DNA from: Nanosynbacter sp.
GTDB lineage: Bacteria > Patescibacteriota > Saccharimonadia > Saccharimonadales > Saccharimonadaceae
Direction: 5' to 3'
Assembly (NCBI GenBank): GCA_015257705.1
Contig: JABZJR010000003.1
Location: forward strand, 1 to 31,641
Length of the DNA: 31,641 nt
Below, one piece after another: positions 1 to 6,857 of this stretch (positions within the stretch are counted from its first letter, which is position 1; every line of letters starts with the position of its first letter). A program made the translations under genes and the position numbers. The notes below the pieces were generated by a model. The model was given only the letters and a program-made list of their open reading frames with translations, ran no database searches and was not told the DNA's origin.

Positions 1-839
1 TTTCTGACGTGTTGGAGAAGTTGGGTTATTGCTACGAGTCAAAAGAATCTTACGATTTGGTTGATCAATTGACGGAGTTCATTAGCTATCACGCCATTGA
101 TCAGTCGGCTGATTTGGCAAAGCAATTAGGCAGCTATCCAACATTCGCGGGTAGTGGCTGGAGCAAGGGTCTTCTTCCAATTGATACGGTTGATAAGCTG
201 TCGAAAGATCGCGGCGTGAAGGTGAAAATAGACCAAAAGACGCGACTGGACTGGGATGGTTTGCGAAAGAAGGTAAAGAAGGGAATGCGAAATGCGACTC
301 TTATGGCGATTGCGCCGACGGCTAACATTGGTCACGTGGCGGGAACGACTCCTGGAATTGATCCGCAATTTGCGCAGATTTTCAGTCGCTCGACTTTGAA
401 CGGTAAGTTTTTGGAAGTGAACCATAATTTAGTTCGAGATTTGAAGAAACTTGGATTGTGGGATGATTTGAAAGATGAGATTTTTGCAGCTCAAGGCGAT
501 ATTCAAGATATTGACGGTATTCCTCAGAATATCAAGGATGTTTATAAAACAAGTTTTCAGCTCAGTCCGTACGCGTTTATTGAGGTGGCAGCTAGGGCTC
601 AGAAGTGGGTTGATCAAGCGATTTCTCGAAATATGTACCTGGAGACGCGAGATATTGATGAATATGTGAAGATTTATTCGGAAGCGTGGAAGCGTGGCTT
701 GAAAACAACATATTATCTACACGTTAAGCCGCGTCATCAGTCGGAGCAAACGACAGTTTCAGTTGATAAAATTGCAGAACAAAAAGTCCGCACAAATAGT
801 AAAGTGCGCGGATTTGGATTTGCGAAAATTAATAAATAA
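1..839 (+). CDS. nrdA: Ribonucleoside-diphosphate reductase alpha subunit, C-terminal part (5' end outside window)
   Basis: Catalytic subunit of ribonucleotide reductase, which reduces ribonucleotides to deoxyribonucleotides; only the last ~278 codons are here and the frame is open through the left edge. The motif MAIAPTANIGHVAGTTPGID is the typical class I alpha-chain C-terminal barrel signature, and GLKTTYYLHV is the usual end of the folded domain. In the family the chain then runs on into a flexible tail ending in a cysteine pair (CxxC or CxxxC) that re-reduces the active site. Here only about 35 residues follow, ending GFGFAKINK, with no cysteine; the only Cys in the fragment lies near its start (GYCYES). 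nrdB follows 13 nt downstream behind a strong Shine-Dalgarno. The missing cysteine pair may be supplied by the small protein at 2298-2471. Family call is sure; the tail loss is directly visible. Confidence 0.95.
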   Translation, partial: SDVLEKLGYCYESKESYDLVDQLTEFISYHAIDQSADLAKQLGSYPTFAGSGWSKGLLPIDTVDKLSKDRGVKVKIDQKTRLDWDGLRKKVKKGMRNATLMAIAPTANIGHVAGTTPGIDPQFAQIFSRSTLNGKFLEVNHNLVRDLKKLGLWDDLKDEIFAAQGDIQDIDGIPQNIKDVYKTSFQLSPYAFIEVAARAQKWVDQAISRNMYLETRDIDEYVKIYSEAWKRGLKTTYYLHVKPRHQSEQTTVSVDKIAEQKVRTNSKVRGFGFAKINK

Positions 840-852
840 GGAGGAAATTAAG

Positions 853-1830
853 ATGGGAATTTTAGGTTCAGGATTACGCGATGGATTGTCGCTTCACCCA
901 ATTCGTTACCCTTGGGCGTATGATCTTTATAATCAAGCAGTGGCTAACACGTGGTTTCCAAACGAAGTTCAATTAGTCCAAGATCTGGCGGATTTTGAAA
1001 AATTGTCAGACGATGAAAAGCACGCATTGAAAACGGTTATCAGCTATTTGAATCCAAACGAGCTATTGATCAATAAATCATTGGCGTTCGGTATTTATCC
1101 ATACGTGAACGCGGCGGAAGCTCAACTATATTTGTCAAAACAGATGTGGGAAGAAGCCAATCACTTCATGACGTTTGAATACATTATTGAGACATTTCCG
1201 TTTGATCGCGAGGAGATTTACGCTGCGGGCTTTGGTAAAAAATCATTAGCCGACAAGGCTGACTTCCAGAATAAACATTTGGATGTGATGCTTGATCCGA
1301 ATTTGGATATTTATTCGCTGGAAGGTAAGAAGGACTTTGTTCGTTCATTGGTGGCATATAACATTGTGCTTGAGGGAATTTGGTTCTATTCGGGCTTTAT
1401 GGTTGGCATGAGTTTCCGTCAGCGTAATTTGTTGCGCAATGTCGGCTCACTACTGGACTGGATTACTCGCGATGAAAATCTTCATTTGACGTTTGGTATC
1501 AATTTGCTTTTGACAATTTTGGACGAGAATCCAGAATTACAAACACAGGAATTTGCAGAAGAAATCCGCGGCTTGATTTTGCAGGCAGTGGAACTTGAGA
1601 AGGCTTATAACAAAGATATGCTACCAAAGGGAATTTTGGGATTGAATGCTGATTACGTGAACCAATATGTCATGCACATGACCGACCGTCGCTTGCAGGA
1701 GTTAGGTTTTGAGCCTGAATATAACGTGCCAAATCCAGCTAAATGGATGGCAGCTGCCAATGATACGCTGGAATTGGTGAATTTCTTTGAAAGTACAAAC
1801 ACTAGTTACGAAGTTAATACTACGAAGTAA
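853..1830 (+). CDS. nrdB: Ribonucleoside-diphosphate reductase beta subunit, class Ic type
   Basis: Radical-generating ferritin-like subunit, 325 aa. The ATG at 853 is chosen because AAGGAGG (838-844) lies 8 nt upstream; the open frame further upstream lies inside nrdA. Metal ligands by spacing to known R2 proteins are Glu70, Glu101, His104, Glu174, Glu208 and His211. The spacing matches Chlamydia trachomatis R2 (Glu89, Glu120, His123, Phe127). Position 108, where class Ia carries the radical tyrosine, is Phe, and the first ligand is Glu rather than Asp. These are the class Ic marks, for which an Mn(IV)/Fe(III) cofactor replaces the tyrosyl radical (known in Chlamydia, inferred here). Tyr319, seven residues from the end, could be the electron-relay tyrosine of the tail. 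The stop overlaps a possible ATG of the next gene (TAATG). Confidence 0.96.
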   Translation: MGILGSGLRDGLSLHPIRYPWAYDLYNQAVANTWFPNEVQLVQDLADFEKLSDDEKHALKTVISYLNPNELLINKSLAFGIYPYVNAAEAQLYLSKQMWEEANHFMTFEYIIETFPFDREEIYAAGFGKKSLADKADFQNKHLDVMLDPNLDIYSLEGKKDFVRSLVAYNIVLEGIWFYSGFMVGMSFRQRNLLRNVGSLLDWITRDENLHLTFGINLLLTILDENPELQTQEFAEEIRGLILQAVELEKAYNKDMLPKGILGLNADYVNQYVMHMTDRRLQELGFEPEYNVPNPAKWMAAANDTLELVNFFESTNTSYEVNTTK

Positions 1831-1844
1831 TGGGAGTTGATGAT

Positions 1845-2240
1845 ATGAACGAATTAGCGAAAGAAATATTAGATACAGTCGAAGTTGGTGCGTTGGCAAC
1901 GGTGAATGTTGACAGAACTCCTTTGGTGACGCCGCTGCACTTTGCGCGTTTTGGCAATTCTATAATTTGGATATCAGAGCCGACTGCGCGCCATTCAGAA
2001 AATGCGTTTCGAAACGGTAAGGCGGAATTTGTGGTTTGGGATGATAAAAAGCGAGCAGTTTTCTTAAAAACTAACGTGACTGAACTACCAGAATCTGAGA
2101 AAGAGGCGGCAATGGCGGCTTATAAAGAGAAGTTGGCTGATTTTATGCCGCGTTGCCAAAATCCGCAAATATACGTTGCGTCAATTGGTGAACTTGATGA
2201 AAAAACTACAACGGGCAATTGGCTGCATTTTATTGCATAA
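1845..2240 (+). CDS. Pyridoxamine 5'-phosphate oxidase-like FMN-binding split-barrel protein
   Basis: A 131-aa protein resembling the small pyridoxamine-phosphate-oxidase-like split-barrel family. The start (ALATVNVDRTPLVTPLHFA) matches the first strands, where family members bind FMN, and TARHSENAFRNGKAEFVVWD matches the following helix and strand. I chose the ATG at 1845 because GGGAG (1832-1836) stands 8 nt upstream; an ATG at 1830 overlapping the nrdB stop would add five residues but has no ribosome binding site. The gene is packed behind nrdB, so it is probably cotranscribed with nrdAB. Substrate and even cofactor cannot be read from sequence; F420- or heme-binding relatives exist. A role in cofactor assembly or redox supply for the reductase is only suggested by position. 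Confidence 0.75.
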   Translation: MNELAKEILDTVEVGALATVNVDRTPLVTPLHFARFGNSIIWISEPTARHSENAFRNGKAEFVVWDDKKRAVFLKTNVTELPESEKEAAMAAYKEKLADFMPRCQNPQIYVASIGELDEKTTTGNWLHFIA

Positions 2241-2261
2241 GCACTATATCTAGCGTAAAAT
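2233..2261 (+). promoter_or_regulatory. Promoter of the small CxxC gene
   Basis: TTGCAT (2233-2238) and TAAAAT (2256-2261) are separated by 17 bp, placing the transcription start near 2268. The -35 overlaps the end of the split-barrel gene. The spacer is filled by the first NrdR-like box, which suits repression by occlusion. Predicted from hexamers and spacing only. Confidence 0.5.
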
Positions 2262-2288
2262 TAGTTAAGTAACTACTAAATATAGGGG
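2241..2288. promoter_or_regulatory. Tandem NrdR-like boxes
   Basis: Box 1 (2241-2256, GCACTATATCTAGCGT) agrees with the published NrdR box consensus acaCwAtATaTwGtgt at 13 of 16 positions by my count. Box 2 (2273-2288, CTACTAAATATAGGGG) agrees at 11 of 16, with 9 of 10 in the CwAtATaTwG core. They start 32 bp apart, about three helical turns, the usual arrangement for paired NrdR sites. Box 1 lies between the -35 and -10; box 2 is just after the predicted start. NrdR is the ATP/dATP-sensing repressor of reductase genes; no nrdR gene is in this window. The spacing between the boxes also contains an inverted repeat (TAGTTA-AG-TAACTA, 2262-2275). Confidence 0.65.
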
Positions 2289-2297
2289 AAAATGAAA

Positions 2298-2471
2298 ATG
2301 AACGCAAATCAGATTATTACTGATGACATGACTTTGGAAGAAAAATTGAGTGCCATTGACGCAGCTCTTAAAGCGGCACAAGAAGCGGCTGATGATCAAG
2401 CAAAGTCGAACGGCACTGTTGCGGCACCAGTTGACCCAGCAAGTCTGACTATTTGTGACGGTTGCGAATAA
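2298..2471 (+). CDS. Small protein ending in a CxxC motif, candidate trans-acting NrdA tail
   Basis: A 57-aa acidic, alanine-rich protein not matched to a named family. The ATG at 2298 is preferred because AGGGG (2284-2288) lies 9 nt upstream; an ATG at 2292 would add two residues but sits too close. The first half (MTLEEKLSAIDAALKAAQEA) looks like one amphipathic helix. It is followed by a flexible linker (SNGTVAAPVDPASLT) and the last residues ICDGCE. The Cys-x-x-Cys at the extreme C-terminus after an unstructured linker is how class I and II reductase alpha chains normally end, and that is what the neighbouring NrdA lacks. It lies 3' of nrdAB under NrdR-like boxes. Proposed role (inference): it docks on NrdA or NrdB by its helix and reduces the active-site disulfide, itself recharged by a thioredoxin. 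A peptide precursor is a weaker alternative. Confidence 0.7.
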   Translation: MNANQIITDDMTLEEKLSAIDAALKAAQEAADDQAKSNGTVAAPVDPASLTICDGCE

Positions 2472-2493
2472 GGTCTACCAGCAGATCTGATTA

Positions 2494-2523
2494 TTGACAA
2501 TATAGGGCTTTATATTGTATAAT
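2494..2523 (+). promoter_or_regulatory. Consensus sigma-70 promoter
   Basis: Perfect TTGACA (2494-2499) and TATAAT (2518-2523) with an 18-bp spacer, 10 bp before the ATG at 2534. The transcript would carry a leader of only a few bases. It separates the reductase locus from the acyltransferase-like genes. Confidence 0.8.
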
Positions 2524-2533
2524 TAAGGGTATC

Positions 2534-3426
2534 ATGAAAAAAATTGAGACTTTTTCAGGATCTGGGGTTATAGAAGAGATTAAACAGTGCGCTAAAAAGG
2601 GCGCATCTGAAGGTCTGTATGATCCGAGCCCAAGAAGACTGCGCGTTCCTCTTGAGTTGGTTACTGATTTGCTTCTTGGTAATGTGGGTGTTGACGTTGA
2701 GGGGGTTGGTAATCTTCTGAAGGCAACTGAGAAAACCGAGGAAAACAAGGGTGTTATATTTGCTACGAGTCACCTAACGGACGTTGATGTTTCGACTGTT
2801 GCTAGCGTAGTTTCTGAGTTTAGACATATAGGCGTGACAGTAGCCTCCACTAATATGGGTCTTTGGCATCAGAGGATACCATATAAACTTGTTGGGATGG
2901 ATAACTTTTTTCAGGTTCCGTATGTAAGAGATCCGTCTGTGGAAAAAGATGCTATTGATAATAAGTACGCGTTGCCGTTTAATGGTGACGATTACTTAGG
3001 TCTGCAAGAAATAGTGGACTTTCTGTTATTACTGCAGCACATAACCCGATGAGCAATATTGGGATAAAAAATGACGGTGAACTGCCAGAAAAGGCGGGTA
3101 AATTAGCTCCTCATCTAAGCCTGGCGACGGGTGCTACTATAATTCCTGTACTTATGCAGGTTGAGGGTCAGAAGAGAAATCCAAACCAACTTAATGACAA
3201 TGCGATACATCCAAAACAGTATTTAGGTAAAAAAACTGTGCGACTGGTATTTGGTGAGACTATTAAGCCTAGTCCTGATGAAGTTGAAGCTTATGCCAAT
3301 GTTTCGCGTGAAGCGTCTTACTCAGAGGCGGCTCGTGAAAAGCAGCGTCGCATATTGGAGGCGTTTGGTGGGGAGGCGATATTGGGGTATATGCGTGATA
3401 AATATGATCCGGTATTGGCTGCGTAA
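2534..3426 (+). pseudogene. PlsC/LPLAT-like acyltransferase, interrupted by a frameshift
   Basis: Two overlapping frames, 2534-3052 and 3049-3426, together make one protein like the intact paralogue at 3445-4467. The first part has the acyltransferase HX4D motif (His80, Asp85; TSHLTDVD), then ASTN and DNFFQVPY, all shared with the paralogue. The frame is lost near 3014-3025. The other frame, already open before its ATG, reads SGLSVITAAHNPMSN and continues the domain to PEKAGKLAP and ATGATIIPV. Adding one base around 3017 would restore a single reading frame. The first frame's TGA overlaps the second frame's ATG (ATGA at 3049-3052), so coupled synthesis of two halves is possible, but no Shine-Dalgarno precedes that ATG and no classic slippery heptamer was seen. 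Likely substrate is a lysolipid or glycerol phosphate; family call is moderate. Confidence 0.65.
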
Positions 3427-3444
3427 TAAGGAGAGATAGTTAAA

Positions 3445-4467
3445 ATGACTGCAGGAATAGATAAATTTAGCCCAACCCCAGAAGAGCAAGAATTGTTCAA
3501 TAAAGTTTTCCATCCAGACATCACTGAAGAGCCTGATGCTGGCGTAAAAGAAACTGAGCCACAGAGAGGAGGTTTTTCTCTGTCGGTTGCGCTTGATTCT
3601 CTTAAGAAATGGGTGCGTGGTAGACGAGAAAATCACATCAAACCTTTTGGATTAACTAACAATTCGGCGGTAGAAAAACTTGAGGCAGCTGGAGAAGAAT
3701 TGGGATTACCAGAAACAGACGTTCGGCTTTCCTCTGGACTTAAGCTATTGATGGGCTTTATGCATGGCAAAAAGGAAGTTGAAATAATTGGCGAAGATAT
3801 CTTAATTGAAGCCGCCAAAAAAGCCAAAGACGAGGGCAAGGGAAGTGTTATAGCGCCAACACATTTCAATGGAGAAGATGTCCCTACGGCTAGTTACTTA
3901 GCGTCTTTGTTGAACAAAATTAATATTGGCGTAGCGTCGACTAATAGAGATTGGATTAAGAAGGGCGTTGGCGGAATCAACCTAGAAGCTATACAGTATC
4001 TTGCGTTTGGCGCTAAAAACTTTTTTGGTGTGCCATATGAATGGGTAGATAAAAAGAGTAAAAAACCGGTTCACTTTTCAACAGACCATTACGAAGAAGC
4101 GGTTAAATTTGTTGAGGATGGTGGATCTTTGGTTTTGGCTGGATATTCAGCGGATGACTCAGTAGGCTCAAAGCCTCGCAGTGAAATGGGCTCTGCAGCG
4201 ATTCATACGGCATTGAAATCTGGCGCAGACTTGATATTTGTTTACGTATCGTCAGAGGACAAGAAACTTACTATTAGGGTCATGGAAGATGAGGATGGTA
4301 TGCTTGCAGCGTTTAGCAATTCATATAGAAAGGCACTAGAGATGAAGGACTCTGATGTATCCGAGCGTTTATTATCGTCATGCAAAGAGTACTTAAAAGA
4401 CAGCGAAATAGGTAGGGTTATAGCAGAAGAATATAAGCGTCGATCAGATAAAAATAAAGCTAAGTAA
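3445..4467 (+). CDS. PlsC/LPLAT-like acyltransferase family protein
   Basis: A 340-aa protein, paralogous to the broken gene just upstream. The catalytic HX4D motif is APTHFNGED (His140, Asp145), followed by GVASTNRDW and NFFGVPYEW. The later blocks diverge: where PlsC proteins have a PEGTR motif, this has LVLAGYSADDSVGSKPR. A GADLIFVYV strand sits where PlsC has its PVxI strand. There is no transmembrane helix, and the first ~60 residues are charged and variable, so it is probably cytoplasmic or peripheral on the membrane. AAGGAG (3428-3433) lies 11 nt before the ATG. It probably forms one transcript with the upstream copy from the promoter at 2494. A role in phospholipid or glycolipid acylation is inferred from the HX4D fold only; the unusual third motif leaves activity uncertain. 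Confidence 0.65.
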   Translation: MTAGIDKFSPTPEEQELFNKVFHPDITEEPDAGVKETEPQRGGFSLSVALDSLKKWVRGRRENHIKPFGLTNNSAVEKLEAAGEELGLPETDVRLSSGLKLLMGFMHGKKEVEIIGEDILIEAAKKAKDEGKGSVIAPTHFNGEDVPTASYLASLLNKINIGVASTNRDWIKKGVGGINLEAIQYLAFGAKNFFGVPYEWVDKKSKKPVHFSTDHYEEAVKFVEDGGSLVLAGYSADDSVGSKPRSEMGSAAIHTALKSGADLIFVYVSSEDKKLTIRVMEDEDGMLAAFSNSYRKALEMKDSDVSERLLSSCKEYLKDSEIGRVIAEEYKRRSDKNKAK

Positions 4468-4488
4468 GTGGCCGCAAGGTTCTAGTTA

Positions 4489-4517
4489 TTGACAAAATAA
4501 AAATAATGTGATATCAT
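4489..4517 (+). promoter_or_regulatory. Sigma-70 promoter before a 52-aa ORF
   Basis: TTGACA (4489-4494), 17 bp, TATCAT (4512-4517). The predicted start is near 4524, giving a leader of about 30 nt that contains AAAAGGAAT before the ATG at 4554. Confidence 0.7.
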
Positions 4518-4553
4518 TTCACTGTATAAAAAATTAAAACAAAAAGGAATAAA

Positions 4554-4712
4554 ATGGCTGAAGAAAAAGATATTCACGGACTTGCCGAAGGCGTATTGAG
4601 TCGAGACGATATGTCGGCGTTGACATATGTGTTGCAACACGTGAAAGGATCTAGTCCAAGTTCGGCGACGAAATTAAGCCTGGAACTGGAAGAGCTTGAC
4701 GAAACTGCGTAG
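4554..4712 (+). CDS. Small acidic protein of unknown function (52 aa)
   Basis: Not recognised. The reading frame has its own near-consensus promoter and an AAGGAA ribosome binding site (4545-4550) about 4 nt before the ATG. The product begins MAEEKDIHGLAEGVLSRDDM, has a central helix-like stretch (SALTYVLQHVKG), then a Ser-rich loop and an acidic end (LELEELDETA). There is no signal peptide, membrane helix or cysteine. Codon use resembles the neighbours. It sits alone between the acyltransferase-like gene and argS. It could be a small regulator or a partner of the acyltransferase pair, but nothing in the sequence decides this. Confidence 0.55.
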   Translation: MAEEKDIHGLAEGVLSRDDMSALTYVLQHVKGSSPSSATKLSLELEELDETA

Positions 4713-4744
4713 AGACTTAGCTAGATAATAGTCCACCTCTGTTG

Positions 4745-4750
4745 TATACT
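4745..4750 (+). promoter_or_regulatory. -10 element for argS, leaderless start
   Basis: TATACT ends 7 nt before the argS ATG, so transcription should begin at or next to the start codon. No Shine-Dalgarno is present and no good -35 was seen. Confidence 0.5.
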
Positions 4751-4757
4751 AGACAGT

Positions 4758-6389
4758 ATGGAACAGATTATTTCTCAAGTAGTGAAGCAACTTTTTGATC
4801 AAGATATATCGGTACAATTGACGCGCCCTGATCCGAAGTTTGGTGACTTTGCTACGAATGTGGCGTTGCAATTGGCTAAGCCGCTAGGGAAGAATCCGCG
4901 TGAAATTGCGGAGATGATTGCTGAAAATCTGCGCAAGGAAGAAGAGTTTAGTGAAGTAAGCGTGGCTGGTCTAGGTTTTATCAATGTAAAACTGAGCGAT
5001 CAATCCGTTCTAAATTCTTTGAAAAAAGAGCCAACGACGAAGCGCGCCGGTCAGACGGTTGTAATTGAAACTAATTGCCCGAATCCATTTAAGGCTATGC
5101 ACATTGGACACGCTTTGAATGCGATTTTGGCAGACACGATGGCTAATTTGTTGGCGGTTGATGGCGCAATTGTGCATCGAGTGAGTTATCATGGTGATGT
5201 CGGAACGCATGTTGGTAAAAGTATGTGGGCGATTTTACGTGAGATTGACGGCGATATAAATAAATTGAACGAAATCCCAGCTGATAAGCGAAATGAATTT
5301 ATGAGTCGCATGTACGTTGAAGGTGCGCGTGCGGCGAAAGAATCTCCAGAGGCGAAGGCAGAAATTGATGAACTAGCTAAGCAATCATTCATTCTGGATG
5401 ATCCGCTATATAAACAAGTTTACGAAATCTGTAAAAGTTGGAGTTTTGACGAAATTGACTCTAATGTTGGGCGACTTGGGAATGTGCCGATTGAGCGACG
5501 TTACGTTGAGAGTGAAACTGAAGAACTAGGCAAATCTCTGATTAAAGAGAAAACTCCAGAGGTGTTCACCAAATCTGACGGTGCGTATGTTTTTAAGGGC
5601 AGCAAATACGGTGCGTTTGATAACGTGTTTATTGGATCTCATGGCAATGGTCTTTATGGCGCGCATGATATGGGATTGATTCAGTTGAAGTACAGGGATT
5701 ATCCGAACTTAGACTTGTCGATTACGGTAAATGGCGAGGAGCAAGCAGCATACTTCCGTGGCGTGATCGCGGCTAGTGAATTGTCGATCCCGGCTTTGAA
5801 GGGAAAATTATTCAATTACGCGACTGGCTTGGTTAAATTGACAACTGGAAAAATGAGTTCTCGAACGGGTGAGGTTGTTACAATTGGCTGGCTGTTTGAC
5901 GAGTTTAAGAAGGCAATTGAAAATGCTGGCGGCGAGCCAACTGACGACGTGATTGCTGGTGCACTCCGTTATCAATTCTTGAAAGTAAAGATCGGCGGTG
6001 ACGTCATATTTGATATTAACGACGCGGTAAGTTTGACGGGAAATACGGGAAGTTACTTGCAATACGCTCACGCTCGGGCGCGAGGTATTTTAGCTAAATC
6101 CGATAAAGAAATTGCCTTTCCGACAGAGTTGTTTGACGAGGATAAGATGCTGGTCAGAAAGTTGAGTGAGTACGTGGACGTGGTTGATCGTGCTAAGGAG
6201 AGTTTGGAGCCTCATCACATCTGTACATATTTGTTTGAATTGGCGCAAGAATTTAATCGATATTACGAGAAAAATCAGGTTATTGGTAGCGACAAAGAAG
6301 CGCATCGTGTAGGAATCGTGGCAATTTACGCCGACATTCTTAAGGCTGGACTGGCTATTTTGGGAATCGTGGCGCCAAATAAGATATAA
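4758..6389 (+). CDS. argS: Arginyl-tRNA synthetase
   Basis: Class I aminoacyl-tRNA synthetase that charges tRNA-Arg in the cytoplasm; 543 aa, close to the usual length. An N-terminal additive domain (about 1-95) contains FGDFATNVALQLAK, typical of ArgS. The HIGH motif is at residues 115-118 (AMHIGHALNAIL). The KMSKS-equivalent is KMSSR at about 365-369, inside the conserved TTGKMSSRTGEVV. The C-terminal DALR anticodon-binding domain has HARARGILAKS near its start and ends at IVAPNKI. The gene lacks a ribosome binding site and looks leaderless from the TATACT at 4745. Its stop overlaps a TATAAT (6385-6390) that may serve the next gene. Confidence 0.97.
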   Translation: MEQIISQVVKQLFDQDISVQLTRPDPKFGDFATNVALQLAKPLGKNPREIAEMIAENLRKEEEFSEVSVAGLGFINVKLSDQSVLNSLKKEPTTKRAGQTVVIETNCPNPFKAMHIGHALNAILADTMANLLAVDGAIVHRVSYHGDVGTHVGKSMWAILREIDGDINKLNEIPADKRNEFMSRMYVEGARAAKESPEAKAEIDELAKQSFILDDPLYKQVYEICKSWSFDEIDSNVGRLGNVPIERRYVESETEELGKSLIKEKTPEVFTKSDGAYVFKGSKYGAFDNVFIGSHGNGLYGAHDMGLIQLKYRDYPNLDLSITVNGEEQAAYFRGVIAASELSIPALKGKLFNYATGLVKLTTGKMSSRTGEVVTIGWLFDEFKKAIENAGGEPTDDVIAGALRYQFLKVKIGGDVIFDINDAVSLTGNTGSYLQYAHARARGILAKSDKEIAFPTELFDEDKMLVRKLSEYVDVVDRAKESLEPHHICTYLFELAQEFNRYYEKNQVIGSDKEAHRVGIVAIYADILKAGLAILGIVAPNKI

Positions 6390-6416
6390 TATCCAATAAC
6401 AAAAGGAGAATTTATT

Positions 6417-6854
6417 ATGGCAAAACCTAGTGCCGACAAATCGGCTAAAAAGTTGGTTTCTAAGAGTGTAAAAGCCGCCGCGAAAGTTGCCGCTCTTAAA
6501 GAGAAGAAAATCGCGGGTACAGTGATAAAAGACACTCATATGGCTGGATTTGTTAATTTTATTCGCGAACAGGGTGTTGTCGGTATGGCGGTTGGTTTGG
6601 CAATCGGTACCGCGGCTGGTGATACTGTGAAAAAATTGGTAACAGCATTTATTGATCCGCTAGTACAGCTGGTTGTCGGTTCTCAGCAAGGGTTGCAATC
6701 AGCTTCATTCACAGTTGAAGTTGCTGGACGTAAAGGTGAGTTTTTATACGGCGCGTTCGTTAGCTCGTTAATTACGTTGATAGCCGTTGCATTTGTTGTA
6801 TATGCAATCGTTCACTTCTTGAAACTCGATAAATTAGACAAGAAAAAGGACTAA
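6417..6854 (+). CDS. mscL: Large-conductance mechanosensitive channel family protein (MscL-like)
   Basis: Membrane pore that opens under tension to release osmolytes during hypo-osmotic shock. Residues 45-80 (FVNFIREQGVVGMAVGLAIG) match the MscL amino-terminal helix and pore-lining TM1. Residues 111-134 (YGAFVSSLITLIAVAFVVYA) form TM2, followed by a charged cytoplasmic tail KLDKLDKKKD. Unlike standard MscL there is a Lys/Ala-rich extension of about 42 residues before the conserved part, so the 145-aa chain is slightly long. AAAAGGAGAA (6401-6410) sits 6 nt before the ATG, and TATAAT overlapping the argS stop (6385-6390) may be its -10. The pyrH gene converges from the other strand, leaving 3 nt. 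A decayed copy of this gene's last codons is at 7634-7689. Confidence 0.85.
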   Translation: MAKPSADKSAKKLVSKSVKAAAKVAALKEKKIAGTVIKDTHMAGFVNFIREQGVVGMAVGLAIGTAAGDTVKKLVTAFIDPLVQLVVGSQQGLQSASFTVEVAGRKGEFLYGAFVSSLITLIAVAFVVYAIVHFLKLDKLDKKKD

Positions 6855-6857
6855 ACC

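Noticed and set aside
126..425. Minus-strand frame of 99 codons opposite nrdA
   Set aside because: Arg/Ser-rich shadow with no family resemblance and no start signals.
763..852. A longer N-terminus for NrdB starting inside nrdA
   Set aside because: The upstream codons lie in another frame of nrdA, and a strong Shine-Dalgarno marks the ATG at 853.
2262..2275. Inverted repeat TAGTTA-AG-TAACTA as an independent operator or terminator
   Set aside because: Too short and AT-rich for a terminator, and it lies between two better-supported NrdR-like boxes.
2298..2471. The CxxC small ORF as a peptide-antibiotic (RiPP) precursor
   Set aside because: No modification enzyme, protease or transporter is nearby, and the NrdR-like boxes and nrd neighbours point to the reductase instead.
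3014..3030. Programmed -1 frameshift in the acyltransferase-like gene
   Set aside because: No X-XXY-YYZ slippery heptamer and no evident downstream structure; damage, read error or coupled re-initiation are simpler.
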